A stretch of DNA of 21,448 nucleotides, from assembly GCA_027055005.1 (NCBI GenBank), contig JALUNR010000226.1, positions 1 through 21,448 on the forward strand, read 5' to 3'. The position numbers were made by a program, and so were the translations under genes. The number at the start of each line of letters is the position of its first letter. Position 1 is the stretch's first letter. The stretch is from Campylobacterales bacterium (GTDB lineage Bacteria > Campylobacterota > Campylobacteria > Campylobacterales > QNZT01). Below are positions 1 through 6,436 of this stretch, in pieces. The notes below the pieces were generated by a model. It saw nothing but the letters and a program-made list of their open reading frames with translations, was not told the DNA's origin and did not search any database.

Positions 1-107
1 TCTAAAAGCCACTCATCTATTTTTTTAATACTGTTTGTCTTTTCACTGTCACTTAAATCTTTATGATTTTTTACTCTTTGTTTTAATTCTTCTAACTTTT
101 TTTTCAT
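1..107 (-). CDS. Partial small charged helical protein, N-terminus only
   Basis: The first 35 codons of a gene that runs off the left edge. It starts with ATG at 107, one base after the TGA of the preceding gene (109-111), and has a perfect AAGGAGG Shine-Dalgarno that lies inside the last codons of that gene, so the two are translationally linked. The visible protein begins MKKKLEELKQRVKNHKDLSD and is almost all lysine, glutamate, leucine and serine, with a heptad-like spacing that suggests a helix or coiled coil. There is no signal peptide. I do not recognise the family; the remaining sequence outside the window would be needed to name it. Existence of the gene is well supported by the ribosome binding site, function is unknown. 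Confidence 0.7.
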   Translation of the reverse strand, partial: MKKKLEELKQRVKNHKDLSDSEKTNSIKKIDEWLL

Positions 108-108
108 T

Positions 109-579
109 TCATTCCTCCTTTTCTATCACTAGTGTTGATTTAGTTTCAGTAAGCTTGGAAAACTTACCGTTTTTATCAAACTCTATTATACCATGTGCAT
201 TATGTTTTCCTCTTGAAAAATAATCAAATATACAGCTATTGTCATAACATTTTAGAGTAATATTTCTTTTATCATCAATAATAAAATTTTGATTTGCTGG
301 TCGTACATCTATGGCAGTTTTTAGGGCAAATAGTATCTTTTTGTTATCGCTTCTATATTTTGCATCTTTTATATTTGGTTTATTTATATCATAAAAGACA
401 TAAAATTTTTTACCTAGTAGGATCCTCACTATTGGATTTGAAACTTTTGCTTTCAAGTAGTTTTGAGAAAGTGTATCTAAGCTTTCTATTTTACCTAAAA
501 TTATACCTTTATATTTTATATCATAACTACTAGCATATAAAGATAAACTAAAAAAAAGAAATAACATAAAGTTTTTCAT
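109..579 (-). CDS. Small secreted protein of unknown function
   Basis: A 156-residue protein with a clear Sec signal peptide (hydrophobic residues 4-15, likely cut after the LYA at 14-16), so it is probably periplasmic. The mature part is mostly predicted beta strand, with two cysteines at 111 and 116 that could form a disulfide. The start is supported by AAAGGA six bases upstream of ATG. It follows accA by 57 bases in the same direction and is translationally linked to the next small gene. The alternating beta-rich pattern after a signal peptide is loosely reminiscent of DUF3108-type periplasmic proteins, but I cannot assign it. No catalytic motif is visible. Confidence 0.75.
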   Translation of the reverse strand: MKNFMLFLFFSLSLYASSYDIKYKGIILGKIESLDTLSQNYLKAKVSNPIVRILLGKKFYVFYDINKPNIKDAKYRSDNKKILFALKTAIDVRPANQNFIIDDKRNITLKCYDNSCIFDYFSRGKHNAHGIIEFDKNGKFSKLTETKSTLVIEKEE

Positions 580-593
580 ATAAAAATCCTTTC

Positions 594-627
594 TATTTAC
601 TATAATTATATATTTAAATAGTAAATA
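594..627. repeat. AT-rich inverted repeat between accA and the secreted gene
   Basis: Nine-base perfect arms tatttacta / tagtaaata (594-602 and 619-627) enclose a 16-base AT-only loop. There is no GC in the stem apart from one pair per arm and no clear U-tract, so it is a poor terminator. The loop contains TATAAT-like sequence on the minus strand and could instead be a promoter or operator for the 579-109 gene. Confidence 0.4.
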
Positions 628-636
628 AGTTGTGGA

Positions 637-1629
637 TTAACTCCTATCAAAAAATGATGTAAGAGAATTAGTATCTTTCGAAGTTTCCTCCTCTTTTGTA
701 GAAAATGCTCCCAAATTCATCAGCTTTTCATATCTCTTTTCCAATCTTTCTTCACTACTTAATTCACTTAATTCTTTAACTTGCTCTAAAAAATATTTTT
801 TAAGTGCATCTGTCGCACCTTTTTTATTTCTATGGCCACCTACTAATGGTTCTTCTATAACATCATCTACTAGATTTAAATTTCTAAGATCTTCTGCTGT
901 TATTTTTAGAGCTTTTGTCGCCTGTTCTTGCTTAGCTGGGTCATTCCATAAAATAGCAGCACAACCTTCAGGTGATATAACACTAAATATAGAATATCTC
1001 ATCATTGCTAATTTGTCTGCAACACCAATTGCTAAAGCTCCACCACTACCACCTTCACCTATAACGATAGATATAGTTATAGTATCTATATCGCTTAACT
1101 CATAAAGATTTTTTGCGATAGCTTCACTCTGTCCTCTCTCCTCAGCCCCAAGCCCAGGATATGCACCGGGAGTGTCTATTAAGAAAAGAACAGGGATTTT
1201 AAACTTTTCAGCTAATTTTGCAATTCTTAGAGCTTTTCTATATCCCTCTGGGTGAGGCATACCAAAGTTTCTTTTTAATTTGTTTTTAGTTCCTCTTCCC
1301 TTTTGTTCACCTATAACAATAGTAGTCATACCATCTACTTCACCTATATAACAAACTATAGCTGGATCATCACTAAAAAGCCTATCTCCATGAAGTTCAT
1401 AAGCATTATCCAATATAGCCCTTATATAATCAAGTGCATAAGGTCTTTCTGGATGCCTTGCTAACTGAAGCTTTTGATAATCACTTAGATTTTTAAAAGT
1501 TTTTGCAACCTCTTTTTCTAAGTTTTCTTTTAAAATTCTAACTGCATCGTCATCTCCTCTGCTTTTAGCAGACTGAATATCCAAGTCTATCTGTTCGATA
1601 GGTTTTTCAAAATCTAAATAAGTTGCCAT
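637..1629 (-). CDS. accA: Acetyl-CoA carboxylase carboxyltransferase subunit alpha
   Basis: AccA pairs with AccD to transfer carboxyl from carboxybiotin to acetyl-CoA, making malonyl-CoA, the first committed step of fatty acid synthesis in the cytoplasm. The crotonase-fold core is plain: ARHPERPYALDYI at 57-69, the glycine-rich IDTPGAYPG at 151-159 and GEGGSGGALAIG at 191-202, which form the oxyanion/acyl-CoA site. At 330 residues it is slightly longer than the usual 312-320, because of a polar tail rich in S/T/E/D after residue 308. The ATG has an AGGT Shine-Dalgarno and starts seven bases after fabF stops, so it is co-transcribed with fabF. The accD partner is not in this window. Confidence 0.98.
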   Translation of the reverse strand: MATYLDFEKPIEQIDLDIQSAKSRGDDDAVRILKENLEKEVAKTFKNLSDYQKLQLARHPERPYALDYIRAILDNAYELHGDRLFSDDPAIVCYIGEVDGMTTIVIGEQKGRGTKNKLKRNFGMPHPEGYRKALRIAKLAEKFKIPVLFLIDTPGAYPGLGAEERGQSEAIAKNLYELSDIDTITISIVIGEGGSGGALAIGVADKLAMMRYSIFSVISPEGCAAILWNDPAKQEQATKALKITAEDLRNLNLVDDVIEEPLVGGHRNKKGATDALKKYFLEQVKELSELSSEERLEKRYEKLMNLGAFSTKEEETSKDTNSLTSFFDRS

Positions 1630-1636
1630 TTTTTAC

Positions 1637-2851
1637 CTATATCTTTTTAAGTATTATACATCCGTTTGTTCCACCAAATCCAAAAGAATTACTCATAACA
1701 GTAGCTAACTCTTGCTCTCTTGCACCATCAGTTACATAGTCAAGATCACAGTTTTCATCTTTTGTTTGATAGTTTATAGTGGGAGGAACTACTCCATCTC
1801 GCATAGCCATTATAGATATAATAGCTTCTATTGCTCCAGCAGCTCCTAAGCAGTGTCCTATCTGACCTTTTGTTGAGCTAACAAGTGGAATATCGTTACC
1901 AAAAAGCTCTTTTATAGCTGCTGTTTCATTTTTGTCATTTGCTGGAGTACTTGTTCCGTGAGCATTTATATAGTCTATCTTTGGCTCTCCTGCCATTTTA
2001 TAAGCAGCTTTCATAGCTCTTAGAGGTCCATCCATAACGGGAGTTGTTATATGGTTTGCATCTCCGCTTTCTCCAAAACCTATAACTTCTGCATAAATTT
2101 TAGCTCCTCTTTTCCTTGCACTTTCATACTCTTCAAGTACTAGGGCACCTGCACCCTCCCCCATAACAAAACCATCTCTGTCAGCATCAAAAGGACGAGA
2201 AGCAGTTTTTGGGTCATCATTTCTTCTTGATAGTGCTTTCATAGCAGCAAATCCACCAACTCCTACATCACATATAGCAGCTTCTGCTCCAACTACTAAC
2301 ATTTTATCTGCACCACCTAACATGATAGTTTTAGTAGCATTGCTTATAGCATGAGTACTAGCGGCACATGCAGTTACATCTGAAAGGTTAGGTCCTTTTA
2401 GTTTAAAATCAATTGCTACAAATCCACCAAGCATATTTACTAAAGCTGAAGGAATAAAAAATGGAGATATTCTTCTAGGTCCTCTATTTGCACTTATGAT
2501 TGCATTTTTTTCTATATTTGTAAGTCCACCTATTCCTGATGCACTTGCTATACCAAATCTCTCTTCTTCATACTCACCTTCTTTAAGTCCTGAGTCCTCC
2601 ATAGCTTCATGAGCTGCTTTTATACCTAGTTGTATAAATCTATCTGCTTTTTTTACCTCTTTTGGGTGCATTACAGTAGTTGGATCAAAATCTTTAACCT
2701 CTCCTGCTATCTTCACAGAGTGGTTAGTAGTATCAAAAAGTGTAATCATATCTATACCACACTCACCATCTATGATAGCTTTAAATGAACTCTCTTTATC
2801 ATGTCCTAAGCTATTTATCATCCCAATCCCAGTTACAACCACTCTTTTCAA
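1637..2851 (-). CDS. fabF: 3-oxoacyl-[ACP] synthase II
   Basis: FabF condenses acyl-enzyme with malonyl-ACP to extend fatty acids. The thiolase-fold catalytic set is complete: Cys162 in TACAAS, His298 in NAHGTSTPAND, Lys328 and His333 in KGQIGHCLGAAGA, and the C-terminal NSFGFGGTN loop. Length 404 is normal for the family (about 410). The start codon is TTG, not ATG: AAGGAG lies five bases upstream of TTG at 2851 and the protein then begins MKRVVVTGIGM exactly as relatives do; the next in-frame GTG is too far from the Shine-Dalgarno. It lies between acpP and accA and shares their direction, an arrangement known from several Campylobacterota. Confidence 0.98.
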   Translation of the reverse strand: MKRVVVTGIGMINSLGHDKESSFKAIIDGECGIDMITLFDTTNHSVKIAGEVKDFDPTTVMHPKEVKKADRFIQLGIKAAHEAMEDSGLKEGEYEEERFGIASASGIGGLTNIEKNAIISANRGPRRISPFFIPSALVNMLGGFVAIDFKLKGPNLSDVTACAASTHAISNATKTIMLGGADKMLVVGAEAAICDVGVGGFAAMKALSRRNDDPKTASRPFDADRDGFVMGEGAGALVLEEYESARKRGAKIYAEVIGFGESGDANHITTPVMDGPLRAMKAAYKMAGEPKIDYINAHGTSTPANDKNETAAIKELFGNDIPLVSSTKGQIGHCLGAAGAIEAIISIMAMRDGVVPPTINYQTKDENCDLDYVTDGAREQELATVMSNSFGFGGTNGCIILKKI

Positions 2852-2903
2852 AACAACTCCTTAAATATCTTTTAGAATATATAATAATATTTATACATTT
2901 TAA

Positions 2904-2939
2904 AAAATATCTAAGAGGAAAATTCCTCTTGGATATTTT
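2904..2939 (-). terminator. Hairpin terminator directly after acpP
   Basis: Arms of 17 bases (2904-2920 and 2923-2939) pair at all but one position, folding over a very short loop, and on the minus strand the stem is followed by a run of T. The right edge touches the acpP stop codon. It should end or attenuate acpP transcripts before fabF, which would give far more ACP than FabF message. Confidence 0.8.
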
Positions 2940-3169
2940 TATTTGTGATCTTCTATATATTTTACTGCATCACCAACAGTTGCAATAGCTTCTGCATCAC
3001 TATCTGGAATTTCTATGTCAAATTTCTCTTCAAGAGCCATAACTAGTTCAACTACATCAAGACTATCTGCCCCTAAATCTTCAACAAATTTTGAATCCTC
3101 TTTTACATCATCTGGATTTACACTTAGTTGTTCAACAACTACTTCTTTAACCTCATCAATTAATGCCAT
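2939..3169 (-). CDS. acpP: Acyl carrier protein
   Basis: A 76-residue acidic protein that carries growing acyl chains on a phosphopantetheine arm during fatty acid synthesis. Ser36 in the GADSLDVVELVM motif is the attachment site for 4'-phosphopantetheine, and the four-helix pattern and length are standard. ATG is preceded by AAGGAG at normal spacing. It is the first gene of the acpP-fabF-accA run; fabG, which often precedes acpP, is absent here, with an intergenic stretch and a coding remnant in its place. Confidence 0.99.
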   Translation of the reverse strand: MALIDEVKEVVVEQLSVNPDDVKEDSKFVEDLGADSLDVVELVMALEEKFDIEIPDSDAEAIATVGDAVKYIEDHK

Positions 3170-3196
3170 TTTATCTCCTTATAATTTTTGCTCCAT

Positions 3197-3202
3197 ATGT
3201 TA
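3197..3202 (-). promoter_or_regulatory. Possible -10 element for acpP
   Basis: On the minus strand an extended -10, TGC followed by TAACAT, lies about 28 bases upstream of the acpP ATG in an A/T-rich stretch typical of Campylobacterota sigma-70 promoters, which lack a strong -35. This is a motif match only. Confidence 0.4.
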
Positions 3203-3257
3203 GCATAAGTTATTTAAAGATTTATTTTAATTTTATGATTTTTTGTTTGTATAATTA

Positions 3258-3282
3258 TAAACAAGGTAAAAAGCCTTGTTTA
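3258..3282. terminator. Hairpin upstream of acpP, after the coding remnant
   Basis: A perfect nine-base stem (taaacaagg / ccttgttta, loop 3267-3273). The run of T (3283-3288) lies on the plus-strand side, although all flanking genes are on the minus strand; in the minus direction only a mixed A/T tract follows. It most likely still ends the DUF190-crcB transcript as it comes out of the remnant, but its strength in that direction is uncertain. Confidence 0.55.
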
Positions 3283-3294
3283 TTTTTTGAACTT

Positions 3295-3441
3295 TTAACC
3301 TTTATAAAGTAGGTTAAGATAAGCTCTCTCAGTTAAAGGAACAGCTGCTGCTTCAGTCAATTCTCTTATGGTGATAGTTTTGCCACTCTTTTTACTTGTC
3401 CAGTATTTTTTAAGATTTAAGTTTCCTTTTGGATCTACATA
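3295..3441 (-). pseudogene. C-terminal coding remnant after crcB
   Basis: Directly after the crcB stop (3442-3444) and in the same frame there are 48 sense codons ending in TAA at 3295. They read as a well-formed protein C-terminus: YVDPKGNLNLKKYWTSKKSG followed by KTITIRELTEAAAVPLTERA and a short tail YLNLLYKG. There is no ATG, GTG or usable start at the head of this frame and no Shine-Dalgarno, so it cannot be expressed alone. The protein-like composition and codon use argue that it is the surviving 3' end of a gene whose front was lost or replaced by the DUF190-crcB cassette. I do not recognise the parent family. Confidence 0.55.
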
Positions 3442-3822
3442 TTATGAATATAGCTTTTTAAATATCATAATTGCCAAAATTGTTGAGCTTATTGTAAGTA
3501 TTACATTTAGTAAAATATTTAGAGAAACTTTGAAATATTCACCATCTAGTAGCATGTTTGTATTTTCTAACGAGAATGTAGAAAAAGTAGTCAGTGCACC
3601 TAAAAAGCCAGTTATAACCAGTGCTTTATATTCTGGTTGAACGATATTTTCAAAATACATAGCCATAAAACCTATAATAAAACTACCTAAAACATTTACA
3701 CTTAGTGTTCCTATGGGAAAAAATGTAACAAAATTTTTTTGTACATATCCAGCTATTAAGAATCTGCTTATTGCACCTAAAAAACCACCCATTCCGATAT
3801 ATATTAAAAGTGAAATACTCAT
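3442..3822 (-). CDS. crcB: Fluoride efflux channel CrcB/Fluc
   Basis: A 126-residue membrane protein with four predicted helices that forms a dimeric channel exporting fluoride from the cytoplasm. Family motifs are visible: GGFLGAISR at 12-20, the pore asparagine Asn43 in SVNVLGSF, and GFLGALTTFSTFS at 72-84 that includes the Phe-box and central Na+ region. The start overlaps the end of the DUF190 gene by four bases (ATGA), so the two are translationally coupled. No fluoride riboswitch consensus is seen upstream of the pair. An in-frame coding remnant follows its stop codon. CrcB cassettes are commonly moved between genomes, and the spot between soxZ-linked genes and acpP looks like an insertion site. 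Confidence 0.97.
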   Translation of the reverse strand: MSISLLIYIGMGGFLGAISRFLIAGYVQKNFVTFFPIGTLSVNVLGSFIIGFMAMYFENIVQPEYKALVITGFLGALTTFSTFSLENTNMLLDGEYFKVSLNILLNVILTISSTILAIMIFKKLYS

Positions 3823-4169
3823 TTGTTAAAACTCTTATGTTTATAATTTGCAACTTCTATATCACTTAATGTGCAAAGTCCCTCTGTTATCATGCCATCA
3901 GTAGCATTTAAAAACTTATTTATTTTTTCTTCATCATCAATTATTTCTATGATGATAGGTAGTTCTTGAGATAAAACAAGTACATTAAAACTATGAAGAG
4001 TAGTATGTGCACCTATACCTGCTATTGCTTTTGTTACTGTTGCACCTGCAAGTCCTAACTCTTTTACTTTTGAAAGCAAAACTTCCCACAAAGGTTTTCC
4101 TTCGTATTTATCTTGATTGTCTATATAGATTTTTAAAATCTTTTTTTTGCCGAGGTATTTTTTATTCAT
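3819..4169 (-). CDS. DUF190 (PII-like) protein linked to CrcB
   Basis: A 116-residue cytoplasmic protein of the DUF190 family, which has a PII-like ferredoxin fold and very often travels with crcB. Family features are the early LKIYID strand (13-18), the GLAGATVTKAIAGIG turn (39-53) and the PIIIEIIDDEEKINKF strand-helix (75-90). It probably binds a ligand and modulates or senses something for the fluoride channel, but the ligand is not known to me. The ATG has a TTAAGG Shine-Dalgarno seven bases upstream that sits inside the right arm of a long hairpin, so its translation could be controlled by that structure. Confidence 0.92.
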   Translation of the reverse strand: MNKKYLGKKKILKIYIDNQDKYEGKPLWEVLLSKVKELGLAGATVTKAIAGIGAHTTLHSFNVLVLSQELPIIIEIIDDEEKINKFLNATDGMITEGLCTLSDIEVANYKHKSFNK

Positions 4170-4172
4170 GAT

Positions 4173-4208
4173 AAAGCCTTAAAATAATTTTTCTTATTTT
4201 AAGGCTTT
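4173..4208 (-). promoter_or_regulatory. Long hairpin covering the DUF190 Shine-Dalgarno
   Basis: A perfect 15-base stem (4173-4187 with 4194-4208) and six-base loop fills most of the 50-base gap between the 4951-4220 gene and DUF190. On the minus strand the stem is followed by only TTTATC before the ATG, so it may serve partly as terminator of the sox run. The AAGG used by DUF190 lies in the 3' arm and would be masked when folded. Confidence 0.7.
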
Positions 4209-4219
4209 TTTGCTTAGAG

Positions 4220-4951
4220 TTATTTGTAATCAGCTTTTATATCATCTTCTATTTTTCCAGGAATATCAGAGATTTTCATAAAATCCCCCATTCCAAGTTT
4301 TGGAAGAGATAGTGCAAGGTAGTATTTTGCATTCATTATTTTTGCTTTACCACCACTTATTAAAGATTGGTAAGGAAGAAGAGCTGCATTGTCCATAGAG
4401 TTTATTTTTGATAAAAATCTTCTATTTGATGGACTTAATTTATGTCCCACTAAAATATTTCCATTTGGAAGATTTAGTTTATACAAAACAGGTTTTATAG
4501 GATTTGCTCCTCCAACTACTATTTGTTCGTTAAAGTATGGCATACCAAACATAAAGTGGTATTTTGGAAGTTTAGAAGCTTCTAGTCCCTCTTTGCTACC
4601 TGTTAAAGTTCCTAAAGCTGATGCTAAATTACTTACAGTTTTAGGAAACTTTCCTGCACCATAAGCTAATCCAAAATAGTTTGGATTTTGAACTTTTACC
4701 TCTTTATTAGCATTTACTAAAACATTTATAGCAGCTACAAATGTGTTTGAATTTTTAAGTTCACTGTTTGTAACTGTTATAATTGTCTTTGATGGTGTTA
4801 GTTTAAAAGTTGATAAAACTTGAAATCCTACACCTTGTAAATTTCCTTTTACAGTTGAAGCAGAAGAAGCTTTTGCTACAAAATATGTAGGTATTACTTT
4901 TGCAAAACAAAATACTGTTGTTAGTAAAAAAACTAATATTACTTTTATCAT
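4220..4951 (-). CDS. Secreted protein of unknown function at the end of the sox run
   Basis: A 243-residue protein with a Sec signal peptide (hydrophobic 4-15, cut probable after VFCFA at 13-17) and no further membrane segment, so it is periplasmic. The mature part has no cysteine and no metal or haem motif, is basic and rich in N/G/K/L, and alternates strands and loops. It lies 30 bases downstream of the DUF302 gene with its own AAGGAG Shine-Dalgarno, last in the soxC-D-Y-Z-DUF302 run. I do not recognise the family. The N-terminal part (GVGFQVLSTF at 41-50, then TIITVTN) faintly recalls the first strand-turn of DUF302, but that is a weak impression. Context suggests a role in periplasmic sulfur oxidation. 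Confidence 0.8.
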   Translation of the reverse strand: MIKVILVFLLTTVFCFAKVIPTYFVAKASSASTVKGNLQGVGFQVLSTFKLTPSKTIITVTNSELKNSNTFVAAINVLVNANKEVKVQNPNYFGLAYGAGKFPKTVSNLASALGTLTGSKEGLEASKLPKYHFMFGMPYFNEQIVVGGANPIKPVLYKLNLPNGNILVGHKLSPSNRRFLSKINSMDNAALLPYQSLISGGKAKIMNAKYYLALSLPKLGMGDFMKISDIPGKIEDDIKADYK

Positions 4952-4981
4952 GAGTTCTCCTTCCCTTTGTTTATTTTTATA

Positions 4982-5563
4982 TTAAAAATCACCACTTGCG
5001 GCTTTATCTTGTATCTCATACATAGTTTTTTCTACTTGAGTAGCTAGTTTTAGCATTTCTGGACTTAGTGGATAACCACCGTGAATCATAAGTCCTAAAT
5101 CCATAGTAACTAAGTATTTATCACCTTTGTTATCTTCTACAAGCATGATTCTACAAGGCATAAATGCACCATACTCTTTTGAGTAGTTTAGAAAAGTTTG
5201 AGCTATACTTCTACTACAAAATGAGAAGATTCTAGTGTAGTGACTTTTTGGTCCACCAGCAGTTAGAGGAGTTCCATCAAACATAGTAACATCCCCAACC
5301 ATCATCATACCATGCTCTTCTGCTATTGATTTCATAGTTTCTGGCATATCATCTATGCTTACATCTTTCCCAACTTTTACAACTCTAACCATCGCTGCAG
5401 CTGCATTTCCAGTAGCCATAACATCTTTCATCATCTTTGTATAAAGACCCATAGCCTTTGGATCCATCTTGCTTACAGCACCTCCAAATTTAGCATATCC
5501 TACTAAACCAGCTATCACTACAATAGCACCTATTAAACTAAATATAGTTTTAATAAACCTCAT
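4982..5563 (-). CDS. DUF302 domain protein, membrane-anchored, in the sox cluster
   Basis: A 193-residue protein with one N-terminal hydrophobic helix (5-24) that is an uncleaved anchor or signal, then a DUF302 domain (about 56-165). The DUF302 core shows as FSFCSRSIAQTFLNYSKEYG at 113-132 followed by FMPCRIMLVED and the YLVTMDLGLM strand. Two cysteines (116 and 137) and many methionines (13 in 193 residues) could bind metal or a thiol; the Cys137 position replaces the usual leucine before the RV/RI strand. The Shine-Dalgarno AGGAG is at standard distance. The gene is between soxZ and an unknown secreted protein. DUF302 genes near sulfur-oxidation loci are known, but the biochemical role is not. 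Confidence 0.88.
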   Translation of the reverse strand: MRFIKTIFSLIGAIVVIAGLVGYAKFGGAVSKMDPKAMGLYTKMMKDVMATGNAAAAMVRVVKVGKDVSIDDMPETMKSIAEEHGMMMVGDVTMFDGTPLTAGGPKSHYTRIFSFCSRSIAQTFLNYSKEYGAFMPCRIMLVEDNKGDKYLVTMDLGLMIHGGYPLSPEMLKLATQVEKTMYEIQDKAASGDF

Positions 5564-5577
5564 ATCTTCTCCTCATA

Positions 5578-5604
5578 TTATAGTGTGCAAAATGCACACT
5601 ATAA
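5578..5604 (-). promoter_or_regulatory. Perfect hairpin between soxZ and the DUF302 gene
   Basis: A 12-base perfect stem (ttatagtgtgca / tgcacactataa) with a three-base loop, beginning three bases beyond the soxZ stop. It has no U-tract in the minus direction, so it is unlikely to be a full intrinsic terminator. A 3'-end stabiliser or processing site for the soxY-soxZ message fits better. Confidence 0.75.
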
Positions 5605-5606
5605 AG

Positions 5607-5906
5607 TTATTTGATTTTTACTTTTTTACTTTTTGTATTACCTTTTAGATCAACCCAACTAAGTTCGATTTTATCACCAGCTTTTGCAACTGATGATTTG
5701 AATTTAAACTTAATCATAGGATTTTTTGAAAAAAATTGACTAGTACTAGCATCATATACTACTTTATCATTTACCTTTGCAGTAATATGAGTTATAAAGT
5801 TTGCCTCTTTCCCTTTTTTCTTTGCTTGATCATAAGTTAAGTTATCGTGTTTTAGTAGTGCTTTTGCAGCTATTACATCACCTTTTACTTTTGCTTTAAA
5901 TTTCAT
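5607..5906 (-). CDS. soxZ: Thiosulfate oxidation carrier protein SoxZ
   Basis: A 99-residue protein of the SoxZ immunoglobulin-like fold, the partner of SoxY in the SoxYZ carrier that holds sulfur intermediates during periplasmic thiosulfate oxidation. It has the family layout of a short beta sandwich, with ALLKHDNLTYDQAKKKG at 16-32 corresponding to the conserved His-containing loop, ITHITAKVNDKVVYDA in the middle and a closing WVDLKGNTKSKKVKI strand pair. It has no cysteine, as expected, and no signal peptide, because SoxZ is carried out of the cell with Tat-exported SoxY. ATG with AAAGGA upstream; 30 bases after soxY. Confidence 0.96.
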   Translation of the reverse strand: MKFKAKVKGDVIAAKALLKHDNLTYDQAKKKGKEANFITHITAKVNDKVVYDASTSQFFSKNPMIKFKFKSSVAKAGDKIELSWVDLKGNTKSKKVKIK

Positions 5907-5936
5907 GATTTTTCCTTTCTTAATTTTATTTTTTAA

Positions 5937-6416
5937 TTAACCTTCACATCCACCAAGTGCAACTTGTATGCTTTTTTTAGCCATATAGTACTTACCATCT
6001 TTACCTTCAACAACTACTGCAATCTCTCCAGATTGTTTCATTTTTATTTTAAGAAAATTATCTATAACCATGTTGTCATTTATATCAAACACAGCTACTA
6101 AAGACTCAGGATTTACATCTTGGAAAACTGCAACACTCTTAGCATCTATGCTACTTTTAAAAACTACTGGAACTTGTCCACCATTGTTAGCAACTTTTGG
6201 TAGTTTGATTTTTACATCACTACTTTCAGTTACTTTTACATCTCCATAAAGATCTTTTATAGCAGCATCAATTCCTTTCATAGTAGGTTTTTTACCATCA
6301 TAGACATTTTTCTCTGTCCAAGCACTAGCTTTTTCTTTTCTAAAGTCAGTCGCACTAAGAGGCAGACTTGCTAAAACAGCAGTTAGACCCAATCCAAAAA
6401 ATTCTCTTCTTTTCAT
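5937..6416 (-). CDS. soxY: Thiosulfate oxidation carrier protein SoxY
   Basis: SoxY carries thiosulfate, sulfane and sulfonate groups covalently on its C-terminal cysteine in the periplasm. The protein has a Tat signal, KRREFFGLG near residues 2-10 and hydrophobic to about 20, and ends GGCEG, with carrier Cys157. The usual ending is GGCGG, so one glycine is replaced by glutamate. I place the start at ATG 6416 (159 residues): AGGAAG lies four to five bases upstream, while the longer frame would begin with TTG at 6431 inside that Shine-Dalgarno and add five residues with no support. It lies between soxD and soxZ in the soxCDYZ run. Confidence 0.96.
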   Translation of the reverse strand: MKRREFFGLGLTAVLASLPLSATDFRKEKASAWTEKNVYDGKKPTMKGIDAAIKDLYGDVKVTESSDVKIKLPKVANNGGQVPVVFKSSIDAKSVAVFQDVNPESLVAVFDINDNMVIDNFLKIKMKQSGEIAVVVEGKDGKYYMAKKSIQVALGGCEG

Positions 6417-6436
6417 ATTTCTTCCTTTCAAAAAAT

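Noticed and set aside
3258..3288. Plus-strand terminator for a gene left of acpP
   Set aside because: No plus-strand gene exists there; the T run on that side is likely incidental to the symmetric stem.
3368..3640. Open frame of 90 codons on the plus strand over crcB and the remnant
   Set aside because: It is the shadow of crcB; the protein-like reading is on the other strand and it lacks a ribosome site.
4170..4219. Fluoride riboswitch upstream of DUF190-crcB
   Set aside because: The 50-base gap is filled by one plain hairpin and has no match to the conserved fluoride-riboswitch core.
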